In this document: positions 54,332 to 64,000 of the stretch, one piece after another
How positions within the stretch are numbered: the stretch's first letter is position 1
Layout of the letters: every line of letters begins with the position of its first letter
NCBI RefSeq assembly: GCF_005280205.1
Contig: NZ_SUND01000001.1
Span: forward strand, 422,841-486,840
Length of the DNA stretch: 64,000 bases
DNA from: Bacillus yapensis
Lineage (GTDB): Bacteria > Bacillota > Bacilli > Bacillales > Cytobacillaceae
Direction of reading: 5' to 3'
Position numbers and translations under genes: made by a program
The notes under the pieces: generated by a model
Databases searched by the model: none
Seen by the model: only the letters and a program-made list of their open reading frames with translations
Told to the model about the DNA's origin: nothing

Positions 54332-55606
54332 CTATGATGATGACACATTTCTTTTCTTACTGGGTAATATATTGATTCCCTTTCGTCTAAGGAAAATATA
54401 TTCTCTTATCGTAATACTAATTTCTGTTGTTAATACAGCGATTACGGTGCCTAAATACCCTAAAAACGGAATAAGAGTACAAGCAATAATAATATTTTGA
54501 ATGCTACATATAATCAAGATTCTAGAGTAGTCCTTATGAAAACCAAATGTAATCATTGTTTGTACACCAAGTAAATTATTTACACCTATAGTGATAGGTA
54601 GAACAGATAACAATCTAAGAGCAATTACTGTCTCATCATAAGGCACTCCATAAAAAATTTTAATAATTGGTTCAGCAAATATAATAGTAATGAGAGTTAT
54701 CGGTACTGTAACAAACAATATAACCTTCAATGAACGCTGAATAAACCCAATAGCTGCCTCCCTAGATTGATCAGCTAAATTACTTATATGCGGAAATAGG
54801 GTTTGGGCAATCGGGTGAACTGCACTTGAAGCCGCATTAATTAACTTTTCTGCACTAGAAAAGTAACCAACTTGAGTCTTTGTTGAAAACATCCCTAAAA
54901 AAACAGTATTTCCTGATGTAAAAAAACTGACCGCTACATTTGAAAGAAATATACTCCATCCTTGCTGCAATTGATATTTCATATTCTTAACATTAGGAAA
55001 ATAAAATTTCACCTTAAATTTATAACGTACGATTCCTAGTGACACAATCCCTACAAGAATATGACCTGATGCTAATAATATTGGTACATAGAATAAATAA
55101 CTTTCATCTTTAACGAAAACAAATAACCCAATTGTAAAAACCGTTTTTGAAATGATATTTAATAATGTAATAAATTTCATTTCCTCCATGCCTTGAAAAA
55201 ACCAAATTGGAAAGAGCACAGTACCAACAGTAATTCCAAAAAACAACAAGAAAAAAATACTGTCTTCATTAAATGGAGGTATTAAGATTGAGATAATGAG
55301 AACAACTATAAAACTAATAGCCATAAGGAATAGTTTTACTCCTAGTACGGCACTGTAAACTTCCTGGAGCTTATCTTTATTATCACGCACAATAGCTATT
55401 TGTTTAGTTGCAGATAAATTGAAACCATAATCTGTAATGGTAACAAAGATCATCGCCAATGCTTGTCCAAGGGCAATCACCCCGTAATTAGTAATACCCA
55501 CTGTTCTCATTAAGTAAGGTACAGTTAAAAGGGGTAAAATGTAATTTAGGCCTTGTAAAATAACTAATGAAAAAAAATTTGTAAGTAATTTTTTCTTCGT
55601 TGACAT
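54332..55606 (-). CDS. Wzx-type polysaccharide flippase
   Basis: 424 aa, about 12 membrane segments. MVF/PST family start (LVILQGLNYILPLLTVPYLMRTVGITNYGVIALGQALA), typical of Wzx/RfbX; KRNVSSS tail is cytoplasmic. Flips lipid-linked repeat units. It is the only Wzx-like gene in the window and probably serves the polymerase in the neighbouring operon as well. Confidence 0.92.
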   Translation of the reverse strand: MSTKKKLLTNFFSLVILQGLNYILPLLTVPYLMRTVGITNYGVIALGQALAMIFVTITDYGFNLSATKQIAIVRDNKDKLQEVYSAVLGVKLFLMAISFIVVLIISILIPPFNEDSIFFLLFFGITVGTVLFPIWFFQGMEEMKFITLLNIISKTVFTIGLFVFVKDESYLFYVPILLASGHILVGIVSLGIVRYKFKVKFYFPNVKNMKYQLQQGWSIFLSNVAVSFFTSGNTVFLGMFSTKTQVGYFSSAEKLINAASSAVHPIAQTLFPHISNLADQSREAAIGFIQRSLKVILFVTVPITLITIIFAEPIIKIFYGVPYDETVIALRLLSVLPITIGVNNLLGVQTMITFGFHKDYSRILIICSIQNIIIACTLIPFLGYLGTVIAVLTTEISITIREYIFLRRKGINILPSKKRNVSSS

Positions 55607-55655
55607 TGATTCACCACTTCATTTTTGGTCTTTTAATGCAAGAGAACTGTTTAAT

Positions 55656-56537
55656 TTAATTGTTTTTATACATTTCTAATTGAAATTCCATAAAGTTCAA
55701 TAAATCATCCTTCAAATCCGGATTTTGAAGCGCAAACTCAATGGTTGTTTCAATAAACCCTAGCTTTTCTCCAACATCATATCGTTTCCCTTCGAACTCA
55801 TAAGCAAATACTCTCTGAATTCCATTTAACTGTTGAATAGCATCAGTTAACTGAATTTCACCACCTGCACCGATTTGCTGTTTCTCTAGAAACATAAATA
55901 TCTCAGGAGTGAAGACATATCTTCCTATAATAGCTAGATTTGATGGAGCAGTACCTGGGTTAGGTTTTTCTACAAAATTCTTCACTTCAAAACTTCTATC
56001 TTTTTCTATAATAGGTTCTACTATGCCATATCGATGTGTCTCATTATCAGGCACTTTTTTGACTCCTATCACAGATGAATTTGTGTACTCAAAATGGTTG
56101 ATTAGTTGCTTTAAACAAGGAACTTCTGCCCTTACAATGTCATCACCTAGTAATACAGCAAACGGTTCATCACCAATAAAATTACGTGCACACCATACAG
56201 CATGTCCCAAACCTTTTGGTTCCTTCTGTCTTATATAGTGGATGTCTGCCATCCTTGAAGTTTCTTGTACCTTTTCTAAAAGGTCAAATTTTTCTTTATC
56301 CAGTAGATTTTGTTCAAGCTCGTACGCATAATCGAAATGATCTTCAATTGATCTCTTGCCTTTTCCAGTAACAATAATTATATCTTCGATTCCTGATTCT
56401 ATTGCTTCTTCTACAATGTATTGAATTGTAGGTTTATCTACAATTGGTAACATTTCTTTTGGCATTGCCTTTGTTGCGGGCAAAAAGCGGGTTCCCAATC
56501 CAGCAGCTGGGATAATTGCTTTTCTTACTCTTTTCAT
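55656..56537 (-). CDS. gtaB: UTP-glucose-1-phosphate uridylyltransferase
   Basis: 293 aa, as in B. subtilis Gta[69 protein letters not shown], and [12 protein letters not shown]. Makes UDP-glucose from the product of PgcA for teichoic acid glucosylation and glycolipid anchors. Located within the glycan operon rather than alone. Confidence 0.96.
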   Translation of the reverse strand: MKRVRKAIIPAAGLGTRFLPATKAMPKEMLPIVDKPTIQYIVEEAIESGIEDIIIVTGKGKRSIEDHFDYAYELEQNLLDKEKFDLLEKVQETSRMADIHYIRQKEPKGLGHAVWCARNFIGDEPFAVLLGDDIVRAEVPCLKQLINHFEYTNSSVIGVKKVPDNETHRYGIVEPIIEKDRSFEVKNFVEKPNPGTAPSNLAIIGRYVFTPEIFMFLEKQQIGAGGEIQLTDAIQQLNGIQRVFAYEFEGKRYDVGEKLGFIETTIEFALQNPDLKDDLLNFMEFQLEMYKNN

Positions 56538-56566
56538 ACTGTAGCCTCCTATTTGCCTTGTTTTGG

Positions 56567-58579
56567 TTACTGATTAATTTGAAAAATATACTGTAATAGC
56601 AATAGATAAATAGCACTATGGATTATAGTTGAGACTAAAAACTCTAGCTTTTTATCGTTAGTAACAATTTGCCGATTAGATAGGGAAAGAATAAGAAAAA
56701 CAGCAATTGGAATAAAGTATCTTCCTTGGATTCCACCAATAATTGGGTCACCTATATTTGTAATTCCTACATAAAGCGCCGTATATATTAAAACAAACAC
56801 AGATATAAAAATAAGAAGAAATATCCCTTTATCTATCTTTCTATGTTCGACCAATAAATCATTCTTATCGTTTACTATTCCAAAAAATAGCAGCATAAAA
56901 ATATATGTATAAATTACAATTGATGGTGCTTGATATACATAGTTCGTTGCTGCTTTTCCAACCATCGTTATCAATTGAGTTGGCCCTAAACTATACATAG
57001 TGTCGAGAACCACTTTCATATAGTAAAGAGGATGGGTTAGTACAAACATAACCTGGTCCTTTGGAGAAACATTTTGGTTAATTCGTAAGTCAGGTACAGA
57101 TAAATTAGAAATATTTAATAGGTTCCAAATAATAAAAGGAATGGTACATCCAATTAATACTAATATTATCTTATTTATATAATCCTTTTTGTCTTTAAAC
57201 TTTTTGAAAGGAATGATTAGAAACAGTAATATCATTGGGATATAGACTAACTTTGATAAGGCAATAAACAACCCTATTGAAATAACAACCATAATATGTT
57301 TCCAGTTTACTTCAGCTACTTTTCCATAAGCTAAGTATAATATATATGATACGAACAACAATGCTGTGGAGTTAGTAATTGCATCAGCCGATAGAGAAGT
57401 AGCATGTACGACAGATATAGGTAATAAAGCTAATAGAAAAAACACAAATTTCTTGATAGGTGCTATTTTAATTGCAAAGTACATAATTGATATATAAGCC
57501 AATAGATTTATTATTCTTCCTAAAAACATCATTAGCAACGGTGAGTCAAAAGCCTTTCCAATTAGTATCCCTAAACTTTGTGGTAAATAGATAATTGGCG
57601 GATAGGAAGAAGCATAATTTCTTAATAACACACGATTTTCAGGATTTAATCTTACTCCAAACGCGTCTTTTACTAGTCCATATTTATAACCATCTTGATG
57701 TATGTATCTAACATTACTAACCGTATCAACTAAGCTTACAGGTATATAATTTCCATATCCATCTACTGTCATCTGGTTTATAATATTACCTTCAGAAACC
57801 TCAAATGCCCTATAATAATGTTCAAGTTCATCAAGTTGATCAAAAGGAGGTATCATAATTGCAAGAAGTAGCCCAATAGGAAAAATAATAATTAAAAAAA
57901 CCTTGTGTAATTGATTTTTCACTTTTCTTATCGCAAACAAAGATGCAGTAAATAACAACAGGAAAAAGATAGAAAGCGTTGAAAATAACTGCTTTTTTAC
58001 TAGAGGTTTTTTTTGTACATCTACAACCTTAAATCGTAAATCCCCAGATTGCTTATCACCGTCAATTAGCAATTCTCCAGCCGAATAAACATCCTCTGAA
58101 CTTTTCCAAAGAGTTACACTTCTCCCCTTTTCTAAGCCGTTGCTTTTGATAATTAGTGTGTAATCTTTTCCTTTAGTATCTTTTAAAGGAGGAATATTAA
58201 TATTAGTAAATGTTCCATCAGATAAGTCTTGTACATTCACTGTGGAACTAAATAGTACTTCCTCTCTGTCATTTAATAGCTTAATATCTAAGGTTCCCAC
58301 ATTTTCACGGTTAAATGTTCCAAATGGAATTTGGATACGAGAAAAATTATCTTTTTCTGCAATGAATGTTTGTGAAATTTCCATATCTCCTGTTATTTCA
58401 CCGATAGTTTCATTGCTCTTGTTTTGATTAACTACTGAGTTTTCTATATCCCTTGGAGACAGAAAAATATCTCTATAATCATAAATAGAAACTGCGAATA
58501 GAAGCAAGACTACAATAAATAGTCCCCAAGAAACCCAATTATTTTTTAATTCCTCTTTTACATAAGTAAGGCTTTGCAT
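56567..58579 (-). CDS. DUF2142-family membrane protein (probable GT-C glycosyltransferase)
   Basis: 670 aa from ATG 58579 (AGGAGA 9 nt upstream); the longest frame adds 27 residues that overlap the upstream gene. One N-terminal membrane segment, an extracellular beta-rich domain (~60-200), then about 11 membrane segments with the DUF2142 motifs [21 protein letters not shown] and [13 protein letters not shown]. The DE-containing first loop is like GT-C catalytic loops. Together with the polyprenyl-phosphate sugar synthase and the SMR-like protein upstream it fits an extracytoplasmic glycan-decorating system. Confidence 0.82.
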   Translation of the reverse strand: MQSLTYVKEELKNNWVSWGLFIVVLLLFAVSIYDYRDIFLSPRDIENSVVNQNKSNETIGEITGDMEISQTFIAEKDNFSRIQIPFGTFNRENVGTLDIKLLNDREEVLFSSTVNVQDLSDGTFTNINIPPLKDTKGKDYTLIIKSNGLEKGRSVTLWKSSEDVYSAGELLIDGDKQSGDLRFKVVDVQKKPLVKKQLFSTLSIFFLLLFTASLFAIRKVKNQLHKVFLIIIFPIGLLLAIMIPPFDQLDELEHYYRAFEVSEGNIINQMTVDGYGNYIPVSLVDTVSNVRYIHQDGYKYGLVKDAFGVRLNPENRVLLRNYASSYPPIIYLPQSLGILIGKAFDSPLLMMFLGRIINLLAYISIMYFAIKIAPIKKFVFFLLALLPISVVHATSLSADAITNSTALLFVSYILYLAYGKVAEVNWKHIMVVISIGLFIALSKLVYIPMILLFLIIPFKKFKDKKDYINKIILVLIGCTIPFIIWNLLNISNLSVPDLRINQNVSPKDQVMFVLTHPLYYMKVVLDTMYSLGPTQLITMVGKAATNYVYQAPSIVIYTYIFMLLFFGIVNDKNDLLVEHRKIDKGIFLLIFISVFVLIYTALYVGITNIGDPIIGGIQGRYFIPIAVFLILSLSNRQIVTNDKKLEFLVSTIIHSAIYLLLLQYIFQINQ

Positions 58580-58608
58580 GGTATTAATTCTCCTTCTAAA
58601 TCTTTCAA

Positions 58609-58956
58609 TCACTTCACTATTAAATATACTCCAATTAATATAACACCAGTTCCTATCCATCTAGTTATAGGAATATTTTCTTTAAATAAATAGAAGGAAA
58701 TAATTAATGCTAAAACATACGCAAGACTCTGTAATGGATAAAGAAAACTTAAAGGTAGTTTTGATAATAAGTACATCCATATGACAGTCGCTAATGCATA
58801 TAATACAAAGCCCATAATGATAAGAGGAGAGAAGATAATTTGGAAAAATTTCTGAAACACACTACCTTGCAACTGTAAATTTTCTAATCCTAATTTCCAT
58901 GCTGTTTGTCCAAAAACTAGAAAACAAATATTTAATATTATTAATAAATATTTCAA
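58609..58956 (-). CDS. Small four-helix transporter (SMR/EamA, ArnE-like)
   Basis: 115 aa, four membrane helices: [78 protein letters not shown]. Resembles the SMR/ArnE-F group of undecaprenyl-phosphate-sugar flippases more than drug exporters, given its neighbours. It sits 29 bp before the DUF2142 gene. Confidence 0.82.
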   Translation of the reverse strand: MKYLLIILNICFLVFGQTAWKLGLENLQLQGSVFQKFFQIIFSPLIIMGFVLYALATVIWMYLLSKLPLSFLYPLQSLAYVLALIISFYLFKENIPITRWIGTGVILIGVYLIVK

Positions 58957-58974
58957 TTTAATTCTCCATTCAAT

Positions 58975-59340
58975 TTATTTGGAAGCTTTATTTCCTCTAT
59001 CAGTTTCAAGTTCCTTTTTTATTATAGCTATTTCTTGAACTAATTGGCTTAGTTTTCCGGATAGTTTTGAAATAGTTAATGTTAAGCTAAAGATAATAAA
59101 AAACAAAAACACAAATGACAATAAAAATATTGCATTTACAGGCTCTTTAATACTTAGTATTTCTGCTATTCCAATAGAAAATTGTGAAAAAGAAGCTAAA
59201 AATACATTTACTATACAGAAGAAAAGCCAAAGTAAAGAATATTTTAATTCTAAGTTATACTTTCTAATCATATTTATAATGCTAAGAAAAGTTAAAATAG
59301 AAGCTATAAATAATATAATCTGCAACTTTGCCGTTATCAT
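58975..59340 (-). CDS. DUF2304 membrane protein
   Basis: 121 aa, three membrane segments and a charged helical C-terminus (KLSQLVQEIAIIKKELETDRGNKASK). Matches the DUF2304 family, which commonly accompanies DPM1-like GT2 genes. Role unknown; perhaps it holds the synthase at the membrane. Spacing of 18-36 bp to both neighbours supports one operon. Confidence 0.83.
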   Translation of the reverse strand: MITAKLQIILFIASILTFLSIINMIRKYNLELKYSLLWLFFCIVNVFLASFSQFSIGIAEILSIKEPVNAIFLLSFVFLFFIIFSLTLTISKLSGKLSQLVQEIAIIKKELETDRGNKASK

Positions 59341-59376
59341 AGAATACCCCTTTTTATTAGAAAAATCATTCTCATT

Positions 59377-60075
59377 TTATGTTAATCCGTATTTTCTTAA
59401 ATTATCTATTATTATTGCTAAGGAGACTTTAATCATATAGTAAACAGATTTAAGGGAATTAATGCTTGACTCCCCTCCCATTCGCTCATTCATAACAACT
59501 GGTACTTCCTCAACACGATAATCGTTTCTTAATAAATATACAATAGACTCTGGTTCAGGGTAATCAACAGGATAACGCTTGCTAAAGAGCTTAATTACTC
59601 GTGAGTTACACGCTCTAAAACCCGATGTTGGATCTGTTATATTTTTCTTTTGGAGTAATTTTATTAAAAAACTAAAATAACTAATCCCAACTCTTCTCAT
59701 AAACGAAGATTGGAAACCTTCTTTATTTAAATATCTAGATCCTATTACTAGGTCTGCTTGTCCATTTATAATTGGTTCAATTAAATTTTTAATATAAGAA
59801 GGATCATGTTGTCCATCTCCATCGACTTGTATCGCAATATCATACCCGTTTATCGCAGCATAAATATATCCTGTTTGTACAGCACCTCCAATTCCAAGGT
59901 TACATGGTAAATCAACTACATTCAGACCAAAACTTCTACATACTTCGGATGTATTATCTCTTGAACAATCATTGATAACTAAAATATCAACATTTTCTAT
60001 ATTTTTAAACTGGTGCACAACATGCTTAATTCCTTGTTCTTCATTAAATGCAGGAATAATTGCTAATATTTTCAT
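59377..60075 (-). CDS. Polyprenyl-phosphate sugar synthase (DPM1-like GT2)
   Basis: 232 aa from ATG 60075, with GGAGG 8 nt upstream. MKILAIIPAFNEEQGIKHVV, LVINDCSRDNT, LPCNLGIGGAVQTGY, QVDGDGQHDP (DxD), DLVIGSRYLN, and ITDPTSGFRACNSRVI. No C-terminal membrane segments, so it is of the soluble DPM1 type. It makes an undecaprenyl-phosphate monosaccharide used outside by the GT-C protein (inference). First gene of the operon. Confidence 0.92.
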   Translation of the reverse strand: MKILAIIPAFNEEQGIKHVVHQFKNIENVDILVINDCSRDNTSEVCRSFGLNVVDLPCNLGIGGAVQTGYIYAAINGYDIAIQVDGDGQHDPSYIKNLIEPIINGQADLVIGSRYLNKEGFQSSFMRRVGISYFSFLIKLLQKKNITDPTSGFRACNSRVIKLFSKRYPVDYPEPESIVYLLRNDYRVEEVPVVMNERMGGESSINSLKSVYYMIKVSLAIIIDNLRKYGLT

Positions 60076-60157
60076 TTTGAATTCCTCCATATCCATATAA
60101 TATATAAATATTAATCAACTCTCTAATTATCCTTCCAAATCAATTTATCAATTAACC

Positions 60158-60166
60158 ATTATAGCA
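60158..60166 (-). promoter_or_regulatory. Extended -10 promoter of the second glycan operon
   Basis: The minus strand reads TGCTATAATGG; a good -35 is not evident. It lies 83 bp before the DPM1-like start. Confidence 0.5.
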
Positions 60167-60205
60167 TATATTACTCGAATATTGTCGGAGCAATTTAATG
60201 GTAAT

Positions 60206-60243
60206 AAAATGACCTTACCTCTTATTTGAGGTAAGGTCATTTT
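60206..60243 (-). terminator. Terminator of the PA14 autolysin gene
   Basis: A perfect 16-bp stem (60206-60221 with 60228-60243), 6-nt loop, starting 3 bp after the stop; the arm ends in TTTT on the minus strand. Confidence 0.92.
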
Positions 60244-60246
60244 AAT

Positions 60247-63200
60247 TCATTTAATAAACTCATTAAATTCTTGGACATATCTTACAATCTTTGGTCCCCA
60301 AGCTTCATCGGTTGCATATTGGTGCCAACCTTTGTCAAATTTCATATTATCAAGAGTTGGTTGATAATATGGATAACTTTGATCAGTATCCCACGATCTA
60401 ATAACATAGTTATCACTTATCCATTTGGCCCCTAAGATGATTCCACCTTCTGGGGTTGAATAATCTAATGCACCTTCGACTGGCGCAGAGTCTATTGCCC
60501 CAATACCATAGAAGTTGTACTTACTACTTGCTATAATTGAAGTTCCCCAGGCTGTTTCATGTCCAGAATGAGCTAGTAAATATATCGCATTTAGACCACT
60601 TGCTTCTTGTGCTTTTATATATGTTTCTCCCATTCCTTTCATTACCGACTTTCTTCCTTGGGTCTTGTAATCTATAAAACGATTAATTTGTTCAGCTGTA
60701 ACATTCGATTTGGTAGTAAGCGGCGTAAAGAGGGTAATATCATTTGTGACAGCTCCTATTTTATGGAATTCATATTTTATCAGGTTAAACCCTGAGTTAC
60801 CACTAGTTGCTATCGCTCCCCATATCCAACCTCGTTGCCCAGACTCCGTTTGTACCTGATACCATTCAGTGTGTGTAACACCTGGAGTATATTCATAATC
60901 AAGTATACGGACTTTTGCTCCAGTAGGAACCCAACCAATGTTACTACTCGAAGTTGTTGAACTACTCCTAAGTGTACGTCCATCTTTTACAAGCCACAAA
61001 TCTTCGAGTAGATCAGATTCAAGATAGTCTTTTTGAATCCAAGCTTCTTTTCCATCACCTGTAAGAATCCTTGCAGCATATTGTCTTTCTTCGAGAATCT
61101 TCACAGAATCTCCATATTCTAATTCAAATAATCTAGTATAACTGGGATTATAAATAACCAAGTGTTTTCTATAATCTGTCAATTCTTCAAAACTACGATA
61201 TGCAGGCAAATTAGCAGCCGAAACAAATTTATAACTTTGTTCTGTCATGTTTACAATCTCAACATCTAACACAGCAGCCTCAACGTTATCATAGTACTCC
61301 ACTACTATTTCATGAACACCAGAACCAAGATAAAGGGTTGAATCAACATAATCGGTACCACTATCAATCCATGAGTCAATTTTGACTTCCCCATCAACTT
61401 TTACCCTAATCCCATCATCTGATAAAGTTCTAATTTGATAGGTCCCACCATTAAAATGGGCTTTCTTTGTGAATCTTGCAGAAAATCGATCTGCAGGAAT
61501 AAGATTATGCGGTTTTCCTAATCCCCAATTAAACTTTAAATCTCTAATTGGTTCTTCTGAACCAACCCCACCTAAGATAACCTGATTTCCTGTTAAATCT
61601 GTTGTTGGGAATAACTCTCCAACCCATTGATCAGTATTGAAAATTGAATTTAATGGTTTAATATCAAGCTCAACATTTCCATTACCAGTTCCTTCATAGT
61701 AATGAACCTCTATCCAATGCACATCTTTCTCTTTAGGATCCGAAACATTTCTGTCCTGTACTGTAAAAGTAACAGCATCCTCATCAAAACTTCCTGATGA
61801 CCAACGATCCAAAGCTAAAGCACCATCAATGTAAACTCGTATTCCATCATCAGCCCTGGCACGAATTATATATTGACCCGAAGTAATTCTTTGAGCAGTT
61901 CTATAAACTGCAGAATAGTTGTCTTCTGGCACAGTACCTGATATAGGACTACTTAGGTTATTAATATCCGAAAGTAATTTATCTTCTGTTTTACGAATAA
62001 CCTTTGTGCCTACAGGAGAACCACCTAAATTAGTATTTGGATAATAGTAGGCTACCCAATCCCCAAATGGTAAAACATGAGAATAAATAAAGGCATTTCC
62101 TGTTGCTTCAAAATACTGTGTCTTGATGTTATACTCTTTTGACTGCGAATTCATTAATAGAGCTAAATCCGCTTGTCCACCAGAAGGTGATAACCGGTCG
62201 ATTTTTAACTGACCATCAACCTCTACTCGAACTCCATCATCGGCCATGGTCTGTATATGATAGTCTCCAGCCTTCAGAGCCTGTGACTGGTCAAAGATTG
62301 CCTCAAAATTATCTGATGCAAAACCATCCGGACCTTTAGAACCCCAGTTGTAGCTAATTTGTTTCTCATAATCGTAAAAGACCTTACTCGATGTTAATTT
62401 TTGGTAGTTTAGCAACAACTTGGCATCTCCAATGTTTTCAAGGTACTCAACTTCAAATAAATGTTCTCCACTCTCTAGATATACAGCTTCTTGCATCCTA
62501 TTATTGAAGTCACCATTTTGCCAAGCGTCTAGAACAATTTTATTATCTACTTTAATTCGAACCCCATCGTCAGAGTTTACAGTAAATAAATATGTTCCAG
62601 ATTCTAAATTTACTGTTCGAGTAAATCTTGCAGAGAATCTGTCATTAGGAATTGTGCTAAGTGGAGAACCAGATCCCCAATTAAAATCAATATTTGATAT
62701 TTTACTAGCCGAACTATTTCCTCCTACCACATAAGGATACCCACTTAATGTTGTGTTCGGATAATATTCTCCTAGCCACGTATTTTCAATTTCTTGTTGA
62801 AACGGCGCAATTGAAAAATCAATTTTCCCAAGCTCTGTAGCATCAAAATATTCTACATCTATCCAATGAATATCCTTTTCATCTGCATCCACTCCACTTT
62901 TGTCACCTATTTGAATTTTGGTAACATCTTCTCGTAGTGAACTATTTGTCCAGCGATCAAGTACAAGTTTTCCGTCTACATATACTCTTACTCCGTCATC
63001 TGCTTTCGTTCGTAGGATGTACTCTCCTGCGGGAAGACGCTTTGCCGTTGTATATTTTGCCGAAAAGTTATCCTTCTTGTAGCCCGGTACTGGACCGTCT
63101 GCACCAAAGTCTTCATATAAATTCTTCTGAGCACCGACTGGTGAGATTACTTTTGCAGCAGTTGGATAACCAGCTACATCCCTATTTTCATAGTAGTATG

Positions 63201-64000
63201 CTAGCCAAGAATCAAAAGGTACAATGTCAGAAAACATGATTGCAGCACCAACGTTTTCATAATAGTGCGTTTTAACTGTGTGCTGCCCTTCAGTTTGGCC
63301 TAATAATAATGATTGCGCCCTTGTTCCATAGCCAGTACCATCCCAACGATCGATAACCGATTTACCGTCTACTTCGACTTTTACTGCATCATCTGCAAAG
63401 GTTTGGACAAAATAGTCTCCACGAGCAAAATGTCTTGACTGGTCAAAAACACCCATAAAGTAATCATTGGGAAATCCAACTGGACTACCATATCCCCAAT
63501 TATAATGGACATCTTGATCGGCCTTTGCTAACACTGGAAATGCTCGATAGGTAAGCTTTAAATGTGCGCCACCAATACCTTCAAAGTACTCAACTTTTAT
63601 AGTATGTTCTCCACCATCTAAAGCTATTTTTCCACTCTTTGGCCATCCGTTTGATCCTACCCACGAATCAATTACTATCTTATCGTCCACCCACACTCGA
63701 ATACCATCGTCTGAATCTGCCTCAAATAAGTAAACTCCAGGCTCAAAGGTTTCCTTTTTAGTAAATCTTGCTGAAAATTGATCGGATGGAATAGACGAAT
63801 GTGGAGTTCCATTTCCCCAGTCTAGGTTTAGTTTTGACAGTTTAGTAGATGAACTATTCCCTCCAATAATATTTGGATTCCCACTTAATGTTGTGTTCGG
63901 ATAATATTCTCCTAGCCACGTATTTTCAATTTCTTGTTGAAACGGCGCAATTGAAAAATCAATTTTCCCAAGCTCTGTAGCATCAAAATATTCTACATCT
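60247..64000 (-). CDS. Giant secreted PA14-repeat protein with C-terminal glucosaminidase (5' end outside window)
   Basis: The frame is open from the stop at 60247 to the right edge (about 1250 residues); the start and signal peptide are outside. It contains at least seven PA14-like domains, each with a (S/A)DDxxxV/I...VD core; they follow an A-B-C order that repeats with a period near 1140 bp. Next come two SH3-like segments (about 60790-61240; RTLRSSSTTSSSNIGWVPTG). The C-terminal N-acetylglucosaminidase domain (about 60250-60660) has the catalytic Glu in LLAHSGHETAWGTS and KYNFYGIGAIDS, as in LytD. PA14 domains usually bind sugars, so this is probably a wall-bound autolysin that recognises the surface glycan made next door (inference). 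Confidence 0.9.
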   Translation of the reverse strand, partial: DVEYFDATELGKIDFSIAPFQQEIENTWLGEYYPNTTLSGNPNIIGGNSSSTKLSKLNLDWGNGTPHSSIPSDQFSARFTKKETFEPGVYLFEADSDDGIRVWVDDKIVIDSWVGSNGWPKSGKIALDGGEHTIKVEYFEGIGGAHLKLTYRAFPVLAKADQDVHYNWGYGSPVGFPNDYFMGVFDQSRHFARGDYFVQTFADDAVKVEVDGKSVIDRWDGTGYGTRAQSLLLGQTEGQHTVKTHYYENVGAAIMFSDIVPFDSWLAYYYENRDVAGYPTAAKVISPVGAQKNLYEDFGADGPVPGYKKDNFSAKYTTAKRLPAGEYILRTKADDGVRVYVDGKLVLDRWTNSSLREDVTKIQIGDKSGVDADEKDIHWIDVEYFDATELGKIDFSIAPFQQEIENTWLGEYYPNTTLSGYPYVVGGNSSASKISNIDFNWGSGSPLSTIPNDRFSARFTRTVNLESGTYLFTVNSDDGVRIKVDNKIVLDAWQNGDFNNRMQEAVYLESGEHLFEVEYLENIGDAKLLLNYQKLTSSKVFYDYEKQISYNWGSKGPDGFASDNFEAIFDQSQALKAGDYHIQTMADDGVRVEVDGQLKIDRLSPSGGQADLALLMNSQSKEYNIKTQYFEATGNAFIYSHVLPFGDWVAYYYPNTNLGGSPVGTKVIRKTEDKLLSDINNLSSPISGTVPEDNYSAVYRTAQRITSGQYIIRARADDGIRVYIDGALALDRWSSGSFDEDAVTFTVQDRNVSDPKEKDVHWIEVHYYEGTGNGNVELDIKPLNSIFNTDQWVGELFPTTDLTGNQVILGGVGSEEPIRDLKFNWGLGKPHNLIPADRFSARFTKKAHFNGGTYQIRTLSDDGIRVKVDGEVKIDSWIDSGTDYVDSTLYLGSGVHEIVVEYYDNVEAAVLDVEIVNMTEQSYKFVSAANLPAYRSFEELTDYRKHLVIYNPSYTRLFELEYGDSVKILEERQYAARILTGDGKEAWIQKDYLESDLLEDLWLVKDGRTLRSSSTTSSSNIGWVPTGAKVRILDYEYTPGVTHTEWYQVQTESGQRGWIWGAIATSGNSGFNLIKYEFHKIGAVTNDITLFTPLTTKSNVTAEQINRFIDYKTQGRKSVMKGMGETYIKAQEASGLNAIYLLAHSGHETAWGTSIIASSKYNFYGIGAIDSAPVEGALDYSTPEGGIILGAKWISDNYVIRSWDTDQSYPYYQPTLDNMKFDKGWHQYATDEAWGPKIVRYVQEFNEFIK
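62741..62860 (-). repeat. Internal 1140-bp-period repeat in the PA14 gene, copy seen whole
   Basis: These 120 bp are identical to 63881-64000, 1140 bp away, while the surrounding parts of the two periods differ at many sites. Confidence 0.93.
63881..64000 (-). repeat. Partner of the 1140-bp-period repeat, cut by the window edge
   Basis: Identical base for base to 62741-62860 up to the last base of the window, so the identical tract may extend further. Confidence 0.93.

Noticed and set aside
62139..63239. Several plus-strand frames opposite the PA14 gene
   Set aside because: Opposite a repeat-rich coding frame with clear domains; they recur only because the repeats recur.
1..64000. tRNA or rRNA genes
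   Set aside because: No cloverleaf with CCA-type end or rRNA-like sequence was recognised on reading; a dedicated tRNA scan was not possible.

Overview
The window is chromosomal DNA from a low-GC, flagellated Gram-positive bacterium of the Bacillaceae (Bacillus sensu lato). This rests on the gene order degS-degU / degV / comFA-comFC / yvyF-flgM-flgN-flgK-flgL-yviE-fliW-csrA-hag, which matches the Bacillus subtilis arrangement, and on AGGAGG-type ribosome binding sites, sigma-A and sigma-D promoters, TagO, LytR-CpsA-Psr, GtaB and PgcA. No tRNA, rRNA or CRISPR array was seen. Nothing was searched against databases; all family names come from reading the translations.

Layout. (1) 1-6985, minus: three very large glycosyltransferase/methyltransferase/TPR proteins behind a consensus sigma-D promoter, immediately downstream of flagellin; they are probably a flagellin-decoration operon. 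(2) 7133-13352, minus: late flagellar genes. The flagellin leader carries a hairpin with a near-ideal CsrA site, and csrA and fliW lie next door. (3) 13353-19014, minus: two arrays of an 11-bp repeat, comFC, comFA, degV, degU and degS. (4) 19.3-25.2 kb: an accessory island. A small sigma-70-like factor and its flanks are present twice (the second copy is a pseudogene), and each copy is followed by tandem arrays of a ~155-165 bp palindromic intergenic repeat. Between the copies lie yvyE, a small unknown gene and two MEDS-domain proteins, one with an XRE helix-turn-helix. (5) 25.5-34.9 kb, plus: a MarR regulator, a complete Opp/Dpp-type peptide ABC transporter and three intracellular hydrolases (an M24-fold protein with altered metal ligands, a DppA D-aminopeptidase and an M20 carbamoylase-type amidohydrolase), together a peptide uptake and catabolism operon. 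(6) 34.9-43.0 kb: more palindromic repeat arrays, a NUDIX hydrolase, pgcA, a decayed MEDS gene, an IS110-family remnant with its structured left end, two convergent tagO paralogues and the 3' end of a dead group II intron.

(7) 43.0-60.1 kb: the cell-surface polysaccharide locus. One minus-strand operon (50.7 to 43.0 kb) carries three GT2 glycosyltransferases, a Wzz-like and a Wzy-like protein and rfbA-C-B-D for dTDP-L-rhamnose. A second (60.1 to 52.1 kb) carries an undecaprenyl-phosphate-sugar synthase, DUF2304 and SMR-type membrane proteins, a DUF2142 membrane protein, gtaB, a Wzx flippase, a GT4 and a TuaH-like transferase. A plus-strand LCP ligase sits between them. (8) 60.2-64.0 kb, minus, 5' end outside the window: a giant secreted autolysin with at least seven PA14-like domains, SH3-like modules and a C-terminal glucosaminidase.

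How the parts connect: TagO would start lipid-linked polymers, and PgcA plus GtaB would supply UDP-glucose. The Rfb enzymes would supply dTDP-rhamnose, the GTs with Wzx/Wzy/Wzz would build and export chains, and LCP would attach them to peptidoglycan. DegS-DegU, FlgM/sigma-D and CsrA/FliW would tie motility to this surface programme. The parts that ordinary annotation explains least are the sigma-like/MEDS/palindrome-array island and the dispersed copies of its repeats.
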